A program made the translations under genes and the position numbers. Below, piece after piece: positions 25,194 through 35,050 of a stretch of DNA of 63,882 nucleotides. The DNA lies in IMG/VR virus record IMGVR_UViG_3300017917_002193, positions 1-63,882 of that record; one strand, 5' to 3'. A model generated the notes under the pieces. The model made no database searches and had not been told where the DNA came from. It was given only the letters and a program-made list of their open reading frames with translations. Source of the stretch: a virus. Positions within the stretch are counted from its first letter, which is position 1, and the number at the start of each line of letters is the position of its first letter.

Positions 25194-25205
25194 GCGGCTG
25201 CTGCC

Positions 25206-25300
25206 TTGACATCTGCGATTCGCTACCGTATAATGTCTAGAGTGAGCTTTTGTCTTGATTGCTCAAAACATTTGACATTGCTCACTCCATCCCGTACAAT
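25206..25300 (+). promoter_or_regulatory. Two tandem sigma70-type promoters
   Basis: The first is TTGACA (25206-25211), 17 bases, TATAAT (25229-25234), a perfect consensus. The second is TTGACA (25272-25277), 17 bases, TACAAT (25295-25300). Both point at the small gene at 25320. Confidence 0.82.
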
Positions 25301-25319
25301 TAATGCTCAAGGAGAAATC

Positions 25320-25580
25320 ATGGAAACCAAAACTTTTAACGGCGAACAGAAGCTCAAGCTTACCCAAATCATCAACGAAGGCATGCAGGTCATGCACGAA
25401 GTGGAAACATTGAACGAGGGTTTGAGTGATACTATCAAGGCCGTGGCCGAAGAATTAGAAATCAAGCCAGGCGTGTTGAAGAAAGCCATCCGATTGGCCC
25501 ACAAAGCCAGCTTTGGACAAGAGCAACAAGATCATGAGTTGCTAGAAACAATTCTTACCACAGTTGGCAAAACTCTATAA
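25320..25580 (+). CDS. DsbA-like small dsDNA-binding protein (putative)
   Basis: 86 aa from the ATG behind AAGGAGA; upstream in-frame starts fall inside the promoters and are rejected. The mostly helical sequence with IKAVAEELEIKPGVLKKAI and a C-terminal ETILTTVGKTL resembles, in length and pattern, T4 DsbA, a late-transcription DNA-binding protein. That match is from memory and weak. The double strong promoter and position before the polymerase show it is an early, abundant product. Confidence 0.6.
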   Translation: METKTFNGEQKLKLTQIINEGMQVMHEVETLNEGLSDTIKAVAEELEIKPGVLKKAIRLAHKASFGQEQQDHELLETILTTVGKTL

Positions 25581-25652
25581 GTACTGTTTTCAACAGCGAG
25601 TCGCTCACGTTACGAGCATGTATCATGGCCTACCAGCCACAATTGGAGAACA

Positions 25653-28313
25653 ATGAGTTATATCGACGCACTATTTGATCGTGAACACGATCGCATTCAC
25701 GTGGTAGAACGTCGTAATGGGCAAAGAGAGTATCGTGAATACTCGGCCAATTACGTGTTCTATTACGATGACCCTAGAGGCAAGTTTCAATCAATTTACG
25801 GCACACCGGTGAGCCGTTTCAGCACACGCAACAATAAAGAGTTCCGCAAGGAAATGCGCATCCAATCGGGTAAGCAACTTTATGAAAGCGATATCAACCC
25901 CATTCATAGATGCTTGGAAGAAAACTACAAAAGCATTGATGCGCCAACACTGCAAACAGCATTTTTCGACATTGAAGTAGCATTTGATCTTGTGCGTGGC
26001 TTCTCCCCTGTGGAGGATCCATTTAACCCTGTCACTGCTATCTCGGTATATCTTGATTGGTTGGATCGACTGGTGACATTGGTAGTGCCACCACAGCACA
26101 TGAGTTGGGAAACCGCGCAAGAAATTGTTGCGCAGTTTGAAGACACTGTGTTGTTTGAGCGTGAGGAAGACATGCTCAATGCGTTTTTGGATTTAATTGA
26201 TGACGCTGACGTACTGAGTGGCTGGAACAGCGAAGGCTATGATATTCCTTACACTGTTAACCGCATCACACGTGTGCTTTCCAAAGATGACACCCGCAGA
26301 ATGTGCTTGTGGGGACAGTTCCCCAAACAGCGTACATTTGAACGCTATGGCGCTGAAGCACAAACATATGACTTGATTGGTCGTGTGCATATGGACTATA
26401 TGCAACTGTATCGCAAGTACACCTATGAAGAACGCCACAGCTACAGCTTGGATGCCATTGCCGAACACGAACTAGGCGAGCGCAAAACTCAGTTTGAAGG
26501 CACACTGGATCAACTATACAATCAGCACTTCAAAAAGTTTATTGAATACAACAGACAGGATACTGCACTGTTGAATAGACTAGACAAGAAACTGAGATTC
26601 CTGGATCTAGCCAACGAACTGGCACACGCCAACACTGTGTTGCTACAGACCACCATGGGTGCTGTGGCAGTGACTGAGCAGGCCATTATCAACGAAGCTC
26701 ATGAACGTGGCATGGTTGTGCCCAATCGTAAACAACGCCTTACTGATGACGACACACAAGCCGCTGGCGCTTATGTTGCGTACCCCAAAAAAGGCATTCA
26801 CGAATATGTGGGATCAGTAGACATTAACTCACTGTATCCATCAGCTATTCGTGCGCTGAACATGGGACCAGAAACTATTGTAGGACAGCTACGGCCCATC
26901 ATGACAGATCGATACATTGCCGATCGTATCAAGTCAGGTATGAGCTTTGCCGCAGCCTGGGAAGGTTTGTTTGCCAGCCTGGAATACACTGCTGTGATGG
27001 AACAACAACGTGGCACAGAAATTACCATTGACTGGCAAGGTGGTGAAGAGAGTGTACACAGTGCCGCTGAAGTTTGGAATATTATCTTCAACAGCAATCA
27101 ACCTTGGATCATGAGCGCCAATGGCACCATCTTTACATTTGAAAAGAAGGGTGTGATTCCGGGCTTGCTGGAACGTTGGTATGCTGAACGCAAGGAGATG
27201 CAGGCCAAAAAGAAAGACTCAAAGGACAAAAAGGAAGAAGCGTTCTGGGACAAGCGTCAGTTGGTCAAGAAGATTAACTTGAACAGTTTGTACGGTGCTA
27301 TTCTTAACCCTGGTTGTAGATTCTTTGACCATCGTATTGGACAAAGTACAACACTGACTGGTAGAGCCATTGCCAAACACATGGACGCATATATCAATGA
27401 GTGCATTGCTGGAGAATACGATCACGTAGGCGAAGCTATCATTTATGGTGACACAGACTCGTGTTATTTCTCAGCATGGCCTGTGCTGAAAAAGGAAGTG
27501 GCAGAAGGTCGCATGGAGTGGAGCAAAGATATTGCCATCCAGCTGTATGACTCAATTGCTGATCAAGTCAACGCCAGCTTCCCGGAGTTTATGGAAAGTG
27601 CGTTCCACTGCCCAAGAGAAATGGGTGGCCTAATCAAAGCTGGTCGAGAACTTGTGGCAGACCGTGGATTGTTTATTACAAAGAAACGCTATGCTGTACA
27701 GATTGTTGACTTAGAAGGCAAGCGCCTGGACGTAGAGGGACGGCATGGCAAAATCAAAGCCATGGGCCTAGATCTCAAGAGAAGTGATACACCCAAAGTA
27801 ATTCAAGACTTCTTGAGTGAGATCCTTGAACGACTGCTGGCCGGTAGTGATCGAGAAAGCATTGTTGAGCGCATTCGTGAGTTCAAGTATGAATTCAAAG
27901 AGCGTCCGGGCTGGGAAAAAGGTTCACCCAAACGTGTAAACAACTTGACCAAGTATGGCAAAGAAGAAGAAAGACTGGGCAAAGCCAACATGCCAGGGCA
28001 TGTGCGAGCCGCACTGAACTGGAACAGTTTGCGTAGAATGAACAGCGACAACTATTCGATGCAGATTGTTGATGGCATGAAAGTGATTGTCTGCAAACTC
28101 AAAAGCAATGCTCTGGGATGGACATCAATTGCCTATCCCACAGACGAAGCACATTTGCCGGCTTGGTTCAAAGAGTTGCCATTTGATGATGCTGAAATGG
28201 AAGCCACTGTTATTGATGGCAAAGTAGATAACTTGTTGGGTGTGCTAGACTGGGATTTGGCTTCGGCTACAAACACAGAAAACACGTTCCAATCACTGTT
28301 TGACTTTACATGA
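25653..28313 (+). CDS. 43: Family B DNA polymerase (T4 gp43-like)
   Basis: 886 aa, close to T4 gp43. Proofreading motifs are AFFDIEVAFD (Asp106, Glu108), SGWNSEGYDIPY and YNRQDTALL. Polymerase motif A is SVDINSLYPSAIR (Asp390), motif B is KKINLNSLYGAILN, and motif C is IYGDTDSCYF (Asp600, Asp602). The C-terminal NTFQSLFDFT looks like a clamp-binding peptide, fitting the sliding clamp encoded two genes downstream. No intein or split. The TGA overlaps the next ATG. Confidence 0.97.
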   Translation: MSYIDALFDREHDRIHVVERRNGQREYREYSANYVFYYDDPRGKFQSIYGTPVSRFSTRNNKEFRKEMRIQSGKQLYESDINPIHRCLEENYKSIDAPTLQTAFFDIEVAFDLVRGFSPVEDPFNPVTAISVYLDWLDRLVTLVVPPQHMSWETAQEIVAQFEDTVLFEREEDMLNAFLDLIDDADVLSGWNSEGYDIPYTVNRITRVLSKDDTRRMCLWGQFPKQRTFERYGAEAQTYDLIGRVHMDYMQLYRKYTYEERHSYSLDAIAEHELGERKTQFEGTLDQLYNQHFKKFIEYNRQDTALLNRLDKKLRFLDLANELAHANTVLLQTTMGAVAVTEQAIINEAHERGMVVPNRKQRLTDDDTQAAGAYVAYPKKGIHEYVGSVDINSLYPSAIRALNMGPETIVGQLRPIMTDRYIADRIKSGMSFAAAWEGLFASLEYTAVMEQQRGTEITIDWQGGEESVHSAAEVWNIIFNSNQPWIMSANGTIFTFEKKGVIPGLLERWYAERKEMQAKKKDSKDKKEEAFWDKRQLVKKINLNSLYGAILNPGCRFFDHRIGQSTTLTGRAIAKHMDAYINECIAGEYDHVGEAIIYGDTDSCYFSAWPVLKKEVAEGRMEWSKDIAIQLYDSIADQVNASFPEFMESAFHCPREMGGLIKAGRELVADRGLFITKKRYAVQIVDLEGKRLDVEGRHGKIKAMGLDLKRSDTPKVIQDFLSEILERLLAGSDRESIVERIREFKYEFKERPGWEKGSPKRVNNLTKYGKEEERLGKANMPGHVRAALNWNSLRRMNSDNYSMQIVDGMKVIVCKLKSNALGWTSIAYPTDEAHLPAWFKELPFDDAEMEATVIDGKVDNLLGVLDWDLASATNTENTFQSLFDFT

Positions 28314-29248
28314 AACTAAGCGAGTTAATTGATTATAAGAACTTGATCGATACATTTAGCCTTGACGATATTCATCGCGAGGCTAGACATCGTTTGGACG
28401 GAGTAATTCACAAAGTTGTCACACATCCTGTGCAGTTCCAAGGATATACACGTCAATTGATTGACAACGGACACGGCGTAGATCGTGCGTTTGAAGCAGT
28501 GCATGATTCAGTTCAGCAGATTCAAAATCAACTGATCAAATCCATACAAGAACTAGAGCCTGAACAATATCGCGCCAGCACTAGACTGTACCAAGACGAA
28601 ATGTGTTACGAAACCAACGAATACATTTTGAACCGTCGCATGCATCTTGACAACGAAAGCTCAGACTTGTTGCAGGGCCGTATTGTGCGATACACTGACT
28701 GGCGTGTGCCAGGTGTGATATTCCGTCCCGGACTTGAGGATTTTATTGAGCAGTTGGTGCCACTGGATCCACTGTATGTTGTGGACCAAAATCTTGAATT
28801 ACTGATGCCATCGGTCAACAAGTTTACACCAGAATATCAGCGTAGACTTAGACTGTATGCCATAGACGATCGCACCACAACACCAGTGTTGAAAGACTTG
28901 CCCAATGGGCAGTTTGGTTATGTGTTTGCATACAACTACTTTAACTTCAAACCCTTGGAGTTAATTCAACACTACCTTGATGAGTTTTGGGTCAAGCTAC
29001 GGCCAGGTGGCGTAGTGTTTATGACCATCAATGACTGTGATTATGGGCACGGTGCTGCCTTGTCCGAAAACAGTTTTATGACTTATACACCTGGTTCTCG
29101 CATTGTCGAACATGCGGAAAATCTTGGGTTTGAAATTAATGATCGGTACCGTGGCCAAGGCAACGTTGCATGGATTGAAATTCAAAAGCCCGGGGAAATT
29201 TACAGCCTCCGCGGAGGCCAAACTTTGGCAAAAATAGTTCACGACTGA
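28310..29248 (+). CDS. Unknown protein, possible methyltransferase fold
   Basis: 312 aa. The N-terminal half is helical. The second half has FGYVFAYNYFNFKPLELI and LRPGGVVFMTINDCDYGHG, which resemble the late strands of a class I SAM-dependent methyltransferase, but the early glycine-rich SAM loop is not obvious. It lies between polymerase and clamp, overlapping the polymerase by 4 bases. Nucleotide or DNA modification is conceivable; I cannot decide. Confidence 0.6.
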   Translation: MKLSELIDYKNLIDTFSLDDIHREARHRLDGVIHKVVTHPVQFQGYTRQLIDNGHGVDRAFEAVHDSVQQIQNQLIKSIQELEPEQYRASTRLYQDEMCYETNEYILNRRMHLDNESSDLLQGRIVRYTDWRVPGVIFRPGLEDFIEQLVPLDPLYVVDQNLELLMPSVNKFTPEYQRRLRLYAIDDRTTTPVLKDLPNGQFGYVFAYNYFNFKPLELIQHYLDEFWVKLRPGGVVFMTINDCDYGHGAALSENSFMTYTPGSRIVEHAENLGFEINDRYRGQGNVAWIEIQKPGEIYSLRGGQTLAKIVHD

Positions 29249-29249
29249 C

Positions 29250-29278
29250 TTGAACTTTCTAAATAAACCTGTTACAAT
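29250..29278 (+). promoter_or_regulatory. Sigma70-type promoter of the sliding clamp gene
   Basis: TTGAAC (29250-29255), 17 bases, TACAAT (29273-29278). TAAATA (29260-29265) lies inside the spacer, so both host and late phage polymerase could act here. Confidence 0.65.
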
Positions 29279-29298
29279 CAACACTAGGAGAACATTAA

Positions 29299-30021
29299 AT
29301 GAGAGATTACCTATTAGACTTAGTAGAACACACATATGATCTGGGCTGTATTGACTTGATCAAAATCACTGGCGACGAAAAAGAAACTGCGATTTCTGGA
29401 CTCAGTGAAGACCTCAGTGTTGTTGTGCAAGCAAAATTCAAAAACCCTGTGCCAGACTTTGTTGGTACATTTGGTATGCCCAATTTGAGCAAGCTCAAAA
29501 TTTTGCTTAACTTGCAAGAGTATCGCGAAAATGCCAAACTTGGTATTACCAAGAAAGCCACTGGTGCACCTGATGGCATCAACTTTGAAAACGCCACTGG
29601 CGACTTCAAGAACAACTATCGCTTTATGGCTGCCGAAGTTGTTACAGAAAAACTCAAAACACCCAAGTTCAAAGGTGTAAACTGGCACATCACTTTTGAA
29701 CCCACTGTGGCGTCGATCCAGCGCCTCAAGATGCAAGCACAAGCCAACGCAGAAGAACCCAACTTCCAGGCCAAGACCGAAGACGGGCATTTGAAGTTCT
29801 TCTTTGGTGATCACAGCACACATGCTGGTAACTTTGTGTTCCATCACGATGTTGGAGGTACATTGAAACGTGCGTGGGCTTGGCCAGCCGCACAGTTTAT
29901 TTCAATCATGGGATTGACTGGCGACAAGAAAGTACAGATCAGTGATGACGGTGCCGCAATGATTACTGTGGACTCGGGCATTGCTGTATATGAATATATC
30001 CTACCAGCACAGAGCAAATAA
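29299..30021 (+). CDS. 45: Sliding clamp (T4 gp45-like)
   Basis: 240 aa, near T4 gp45 (228). The pattern of two repeated beta-alpha-beta lobes and the segments FVGTFGMPNLSKLKILLNLQ and ISDDGAAMITVDSGIAVYEY fit the T4-type clamp family. It should form a trimer on DNA for the polymerase and, in T4-like phages, for late transcription with the TATAAATA sigma. AGGAG ribosome site. No clamp loader genes appear in this window. Confidence 0.87.
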   Translation: MRDYLLDLVEHTYDLGCIDLIKITGDEKETAISGLSEDLSVVVQAKFKNPVPDFVGTFGMPNLSKLKILLNLQEYRENAKLGITKKATGAPDGINFENATGDFKNNYRFMAAEVVTEKLKTPKFKGVNWHITFEPTVASIQRLKMQAQANAEEPNFQAKTEDGHLKFFFGDHSTHAGNFVFHHDVGGTLKRAWAWPAAQFISIMGLTGDKKVQISDDGAAMITVDSGIAVYEYILPAQSK

Positions 30022-30024
30022 CGG

Positions 30025-31572
30025 ATGGAATTCGGTCAACAACATGATTTGACTGCACGGCAAAAAGACTACGCAATCTTTTTGCCAGCTATCAGCAGTT
30101 TTTATTCGACGTACATAGGACGTCAACGTCACGAAAACTACGTTGACCAGTCACGTATGCCCAAAAACTTGCAGGACATGGAAATGATGAATTTCCTTAA
30201 TCCGCAAAAGGGACTGTTCCCTTACAAGTGGGCACTGTACTCAGCTGGGCATGCTGACTTAGACCTTTCAAAGTTCAATCCCAAAGAGGACATGTTGCGT
30301 AACCGTGACCCTGGATCAACCTTGCTGTGCGACTCTGGAGGATTCCAGATTGCCAAAGGTGTATGGGAAGGTGACTGGAAAGCCAATTCAGGTTGCCCCA
30401 AAGCACAAAAGAAACGCGAAGCTGTGTTGAAGTGGCAAGATGGTATTGCTACTTATGGGCTTACACTGGATATTCCAACATGGACATCTAAGTGGCCAGG
30501 GTCTACAAAGAAAACTGGTATCCGCAACTACCAAGATGCCGTGGAAGCCACAATCTTCAACAACGATTACTTTATTGCCAATCGTCGTGGTGTAGACAAC
30601 GGTGGTGCTAAATTCTTGAACGTGTTGCAAGGTGCCAATCACGTAGAAGCCGACTCATGGTACGAAATCATGAAGCACTACAGTGATCCCAAGAAATATC
30701 CTGGCCGCCACTTCAATGGCTGGGGCATGGGAGGTCAAAACATGTGTGACGTACACTTGGTACTCAAGCGCATTGTTACATTGATTCACGACGGATTGCT
30801 GGAAGAGGGTGTGCATGATTGGATGCACTTCTTGGGCACTTCAAAGCTGGAGTGGGCTGTGTTACTTACAGACATCCAACGTGCTGTGCGTCACTACCAC
30901 AATCCCAACTTTACTATTAGCTTTGATTGTGCATCACCGTTCTTGGCCATTGCCAACGGACAGTTGTATTACAACAGCAGTTATGAGCCTGGCAGTAAAT
31001 GGACTTATAGTATGGCGCCCACTGCTGACAACAAGAAATATGCTACGGATAATCGCGGATTCCGAGATGCTGTCACACAAGATGGTATCCATACAGTGTT
31101 TGAAGAGTCTCCCATTAGCCAACGACTCAAGATCAGCGATGTTTGTGTTTACAAACCCGGCGACCTAAATAAGATTGGCAAAGAAGGCAAGACTTCATGG
31201 GACAGTTTCAGCTATGCATTGCTCATGGGGCACAATTGTTGGAGTCACCTCAATGCTGTTCAAACTGCCAACGAGCTGTACGATCAAGGCCAAAAGCCCG
31301 GCATGTTAACTGGCAGAACCACAACTGATCATGATTTCCGCAACATTGTGGAAGACATTTTCAGCCAAAAGGATCGCCAAAAGAGCTTGGATAAAATTGA
31401 GTATTATGGTAAAATACTAGACTTGATTATTGGCACACGTGGGTTTACTGGCAAGAGACTTGTTAGTGCAAGGCCCATGTTTGATGCATTGTTTGAAGTT
31501 GAAGAAGTCGAAGCAACTGATCCAGATGAACTTGATCAAGACAAACTGGATGCACTAGAGGATTCGCTATGA
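30025..31572 (+). CDS. dpdA: DpdA-like DNA guanine transglycosylase
   Basis: 515 aa related to tRNA-guanine transglycosylase. LCDSGGFQIAKG has Asp103 in the place of the TGT general-base Asp with its GGFQ loop, and SFDCASPF holds Asp301, the position of the TGT nucleophile. The CxCxxC zinc site of bacterial TGT is not seen. With FolE, QueD and QueE also encoded, this fits DpdA enzymes that swap guanine in DNA for a 7-deazaguanine. It overlaps the next gene by 4 bases. A tRNA role is less likely but not excluded. Confidence 0.85.
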   Translation: MEFGQQHDLTARQKDYAIFLPAISSFYSTYIGRQRHENYVDQSRMPKNLQDMEMMNFLNPQKGLFPYKWALYSAGHADLDLSKFNPKEDMLRNRDPGSTLLCDSGGFQIAKGVWEGDWKANSGCPKAQKKREAVLKWQDGIATYGLTLDIPTWTSKWPGSTKKTGIRNYQDAVEATIFNNDYFIANRRGVDNGGAKFLNVLQGANHVEADSWYEIMKHYSDPKKYPGRHFNGWGMGGQNMCDVHLVLKRIVTLIHDGLLEEGVHDWMHFLGTSKLEWAVLLTDIQRAVRHYHNPNFTISFDCASPFLAIANGQLYYNSSYEPGSKWTYSMAPTADNKKYATDNRGFRDAVTQDGIHTVFEESPISQRLKISDVCVYKPGDLNKIGKEGKTSWDSFSYALLMGHNCWSHLNAVQTANELYDQGQKPGMLTGRTTTDHDFRNIVEDIFSQKDRQKSLDKIEYYGKILDLIIGTRGFTGKRLVSARPMFDALFEVEEVEATDPDELDQDKLDALEDSL

Positions 31573-32102
31573 AACGGGACGGGCACGACGGTACTGAATT
31601 TTTTGTAGGTACTGAAATTGAAAAAACGCCAATGTACAACATGCCCACACTGTTTGTTGTGGGCGTACATGATGTTAACACTATTCAATGGAAACTGGAT
31701 ACTGCCAACGACCGGCGTCGTGACAAAATCCAGCATATCTATTTTGGTGCCAACATGAGCTTTCCCAATCCCCCAGTAAATGACGCCGAAACATGGAAGC
31801 AATGGGAAGACATGATCCAACATTTCTTGGATCTTGGATACTGGTGTACGCTAGACATTGATAGTTCGGCTGTGGAGGGCTTAGCCGAAGGTGTATTGGT
31901 TGAGTACTCAAACTTTGTTCCAATGATTTCAGTCAAACTGCCGTACCTGAGGTTGCTGGGCTATAATGCCACACTCAAGTTGGACGACAAAGATTTTGAC
32001 GCAACCAACGCTGGTGTGTGGTGTCACACAGTACACTCACTAACTGACCGAGATCATTTTACCAGCTGGCGCGAATACACCAAGGACGAAGTGCTGAAAT
32101 GA
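31569..32102 (+). CDS. Unknown protein coupled to dpdA
   Basis: 177 aa beginning with a disordered, Gly/Asp-rich stretch, then a compact alpha/beta domain (MPTLFVVGVHDVNTI, HIYFGANMSFPNP, LGYWCTLDIDSSAV). ATGA coupling to dpdA and to the hydroxylase-like gene suggests a role in base modification or its control, but no catalytic motif is recognised. Confidence 0.6.
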   Translation: MKRDGHDGTEFFVGTEIEKTPMYNMPTLFVVGVHDVNTIQWKLDTANDRRRDKIQHIYFGANMSFPNPPVNDAETWKQWEDMIQHFLDLGYWCTLDIDSSAVEGLAEGVLVEYSNFVPMISVKLPYLRLLGYNATLKLDDKDFDATNAGVWCHTVHSLTDRDHFTSWREYTKDEVLK

Positions 32103-32758
32103 TAGAGCTTATGTACAATCCAAAACTACTGGATTGCATAAACGAGCAAGATCTTCAGCCGTTTTATGCTGTAGATCAGTTTGAGTATCTCAAGCCCATC
32201 GAACAACAGTTTTTGATCATCAAGCAAGAGTGGGATGGTAGAACTATTGACCGTTCGCTGTATCAGAATTTTGAAAATCTACAACATTGGTTGGTTAATA
32301 GTCCTCAACAATGGGAAATTGTAAACTTAAAAAAGATAGAATTCAACAGTGTGATTGAGAATTCTAAAATTGTTGACTATCAAGGAACAGTGGCTGAGGA
32401 TGCTATGCCACGCACTCTTGACATACTAAAAAGTAATTTGGGCAATAGATTATTGGATGTCACTGTGTCATGCATTGCGCCTGGTACCAAAATTCATCCA
32501 CACCGAGGAAGATTTTATAATTCTCTACGTGCCCATTTAGGGTTGCAAATTCCCGCAGGAGATTGTAAAATCAAAGTTAGCAATGAAACTAGATCATGGC
32601 ATGAAGGAAAGTTGCTGATATTTGATGATCGCATGACCCACGAAGTATGGAATAACACTGACCAAACCAGAGTAGTTTTGATTTTTGATTTTATCCCAGA
32701 TCCTATCCCAGGATTTTTTGTACCAGCAGAAAGTTATTATGAATCAGCAAGAGCGTGA
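32099..32758 (+). CDS. Aspartyl/asparaginyl beta-hydroxylase-like dioxygenase
   Basis: 219 aa. APGTKIHPHRGRFYNSLRAH holds the first iron-binding His of the 2-oxoglutarate/Fe(II) family, and FDDRMTHEVWNNTDQTRVVL contains the distal His and the Arg that binds 2-oxoglutarate. The length fits single-domain members. The substrate could be protein or a modified base. It overlaps both neighbours by 4-20 bases. Confidence 0.82.
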   Translation: MIELMYNPKLLDCINEQDLQPFYAVDQFEYLKPIEQQFLIIKQEWDGRTIDRSLYQNFENLQHWLVNSPQQWEIVNLKKIEFNSVIENSKIVDYQGTVAEDAMPRTLDILKSNLGNRLLDVTVSCIAPGTKIHPHRGRFYNSLRAHLGLQIPAGDCKIKVSNETRSWHEGKLLIFDDRMTHEVWNNTDQTRVVLIFDFIPDPIPGFFVPAESYYESARA

Positions 32759-33182
32759 AACAGTAGAATCTATCAAGCAACATGCCCAACGACAAATTTG
32801 GGTTACATTCCGCAAGGAAGGCATTCATTGCTATCCAGCGGCTGCCACTGACCCAATGTTGGCCACTGGCGATGAATATGACGTAAGTTTTTTAGGCACC
32901 CCGCATAGACATATTTTTCACTTTCGTGTGGGCATTGATGTATTCCACAATGATCGTGACATTGAGTTTATTCAATTCAAGCGTTGGCTTGAAAATCTGT
33001 ACAGCAAAGATATCTTGAAACTTGACTATAAAAGTTGCGAGATGATTGCAGATGACCTATATACTAGCATTGCAGAGCGATATCCCAATCGTGCTGTAAC
33101 CATTGAGGTAGCCGAGGATGGCGAGAACGGGTGCCTCATTAATTATAATCTTTCTCGTCCTAACCTTTCTGTTAAATTCTAA
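32739..33182 (+). CDS. Unknown alpha/beta protein
   Basis: 147 aa from ATG 32739, 20 bases inside the hydroxylase-like gene; the ORF can be extended to 32685 but that would increase the overlap. HRHIFHFRVGIDVFHNDRDI and a KSCEMIADDLYTSIAE helix suggest a tunnel-fold-like architecture, reminiscent of pterin enzymes, but the zinc ligands are not clear. Its position in the deazaguanine block is the only functional hint. Confidence 0.55.
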   Translation: MNQQERETVESIKQHAQRQIWVTFRKEGIHCYPAAATDPMLATGDEYDVSFLGTPHRHIFHFRVGIDVFHNDRDIEFIQFKRWLENLYSKDILKLDYKSCEMIADDLYTSIAERYPNRAVTIEVAEDGENGCLINYNLSRPNLSVKF

Positions 33183-33195
33183 AGGAAAATCAAAA

Positions 33196-33417
33196 ATGGG
33201 CAAGCGTGAATATCGTCCCAATCCCCGTGCAATCCAATGCTTGGAGGATCTAGGTAAATTCCTAGATTTTTGCGTGGAGTATGGCTATCGTTACAACGAG
33301 AGCGATCTCTACAATTTCAAGAGTTATGCTTGGCAACAGTATAACAAATACACATCAGGCAAAAATGCCAAGGACATGTGGTTTGAGGACGCACGTCGTC
33401 TAGGAAGACCCATCTAA
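33196..33417 (+). CDS. Small basic hypothetical protein
   Basis: 73 aa from ATG 33196 behind AAAGGAAAA; the longer ORF start at 33118 lies inside the previous gene. Rich in Tyr, Arg and Lys with two helices (CLEDLGKFLDFCVEYG). TAATG overlap with the following gene. Function unknown. Confidence 0.6.
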   Translation: MGKREYRPNPRAIQCLEDLGKFLDFCVEYGYRYNESDLYNFKSYAWQQYNKYTSGKNAKDMWFEDARRLGRPI

Positions 33418-33839
33418 TGAGTGGCGCCGCAAGAGAAAAAGATCAAGCGGACTTTGACTTGGAACGCTTTGTTGACATGTTTGACGAAGCTATGACAAGC
33501 CGAGATCCACGTGTGGTAGATGCACTGCGCGGACTCATGATGATTGTGACTTTGACTCGACCCGAATCGCACAGTTCAGGACGGCATGATCGCAATTCGG
33601 GCCCTTTGCGTAGACTATATGAGGATATGAATCACATCAACAATCGAATGCATCGTGTTGAAGAGGAATTTCGTAGCCTACAGCATCGATATGTTCGCAA
33701 CGAAACAGAAGAACTGCGATACAAGTATCCTTACGAAACATACACACAGAGTGCCAGGGCCCAAAGTATTGACCAAGATATGTTGGAAAAAATGAAGAAC
33801 CTAGCTAGTGCCAAAATCAAAGGACTATACGACAAATGA
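33417..33839 (+). CDS. Helical hypothetical protein
   Basis: 140 aa, mostly helical; about residues 65-98 (LRRLYEDMNHINNRMHRVEE) have heptad-like spacing, so a coiled-coil oligomer is likely. It shares one base with the previous gene and four with the glycosyltransferase. No motif is recognised. Confidence 0.58.
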   Translation: MSGAAREKDQADFDLERFVDMFDEAMTSRDPRVVDALRGLMMIVTLTRPESHSSGRHDRNSGPLRRLYEDMNHINNRMHRVEEEFRSLQHRYVRNETEELRYKYPYETYTQSARAQSIDQDMLEKMKNLASAKIKGLYDK

Positions 33840-35050
33840 GAAAACTATTCTACATGGGATTGGAAAGTTACGAAGCTCGTTACACATTACAATTAACAGA
33901 GTGGAATCGGCGTGTGTTTGAACGTCGCGGACTGGATGTTGTGTATGTGCCCGGCAACACCATTGACAACACACAGGCCATCTCAGTAGGACAAGTGCTA
34001 GACGCACATGGTCGCAGTTACTTTGCCATGAGCCAAATGATGAACTTGGTTCAGTTAATGAAGAACGGTGAAGTCACTGGCGAAGATGTTGTGTACTTTG
34101 AGGACATGTTTAGCCCGGGCTTTGAAAGCTTGGGCTATATCATTAATCAAATTCCCCGCGAACAAGTGCCACGCATTTATGTACGCTGTCTAGCACAGGC
34201 CATTGATCCTGATGACTTTGTGCATGTTTGGGGCATGAGTAAGTGGATGAGTTTGTACGAGCAAATGGTCAATGAGATTGTGACATTCTCAGGCGGTGCT
34301 GTGTTGGCCACAAACGAAGAAATGGTTGCACACATGCGCATTGCCAACTGGACTGCACCAATTTACAACATCAGTGGGCTGGCATTTGGCAAGGACGAAG
34401 TACTGGAACGCATTGGTGGTGCGCAAAATATTGTTCCGTTTAATCAGCGTCCACGACGTGTGGTGTTTGCCGCACGTTTTGATCAAGAGAAGCAACCTGG
34501 CTTCTTCATGGACCTTATTGAAATGTACAGTGAGCTTACCACAGAACCTTGTGAGTTTGCAATCCTACAAGGTGGTCCACTACGTAGCAATAATCCTGAG
34601 TATGTGGAACGTGCTCGTCGCATGGCTGCCGAGGGTAAACTAAAGATTTACGAAAACTTAAAGAAGGACGAGTACTATGCCCTCGTTAATAATAGTCGTG
34701 TGCTATTTAATTGTGCGTTACAAGACTGGGTCTCCAACACAGTCAGTGAAGCCGATACTTTGGGGTGCAACGTTGTATATCCTGCTTACCGTAGTTTCCC
34801 TGAAACTTTTGCCAATGACCCCAACAGACTCTACGTCCCATGGAGCATTGACGATGCCTATCACAAACTGCAAAACAACTTGCGAGAGCCACATCACAAC
34901 ATAGGATTGATCTCAAACTGGAACAATGGTACAGTGGATCGTATTATTGACATTCTCGAAGGCCGTGGTGAACAATGGAATCGTGCAGGTAACCGCTACA
35001 GAGATCATGTGGCACATGAAAAATATCAAGTGGTGAAAATAGAAGAATGA
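33836..35050 (+). CDS. GT-B (GT4-type) glycosyltransferase
   Basis: 404 aa. PRRVVFAARFDQEKQPGFFM starts the donor-binding lobe, followed by AILQGGPLRSNNPEYVERAR and NCALQDWVSNTVSEADTLGC, in which the EADTLGC element takes the position of the E-x7-E motif of GT4 enzymes. It lies directly before galE and a DegT-like gene with 4-base overlaps, forming a sugar-synthesis operon. It may glycosylate modified DNA or surface structures; the acceptor is not evident. Confidence 0.78.
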   Translation: MRKLFYMGLESYEARYTLQLTEWNRRVFERRGLDVVYVPGNTIDNTQAISVGQVLDAHGRSYFAMSQMMNLVQLMKNGEVTGEDVVYFEDMFSPGFESLGYIINQIPREQVPRIYVRCLAQAIDPDDFVHVWGMSKWMSLYEQMVNEIVTFSGGAVLATNEEMVAHMRIANWTAPIYNISGLAFGKDEVLERIGGAQNIVPFNQRPRRVVFAARFDQEKQPGFFMDLIEMYSELTTEPCEFAILQGGPLRSNNPEYVERARRMAAEGKLKIYENLKKDEYYALVNNSRVLFNCALQDWVSNTVSEADTLGCNVVYPAYRSFPETFANDPNRLYVPWSIDDAYHKLQNNLREPHHNIGLISNWNNGTVDRIIDILEGRGEQWNRAGNRYRDHVAHEKYQVVKIEE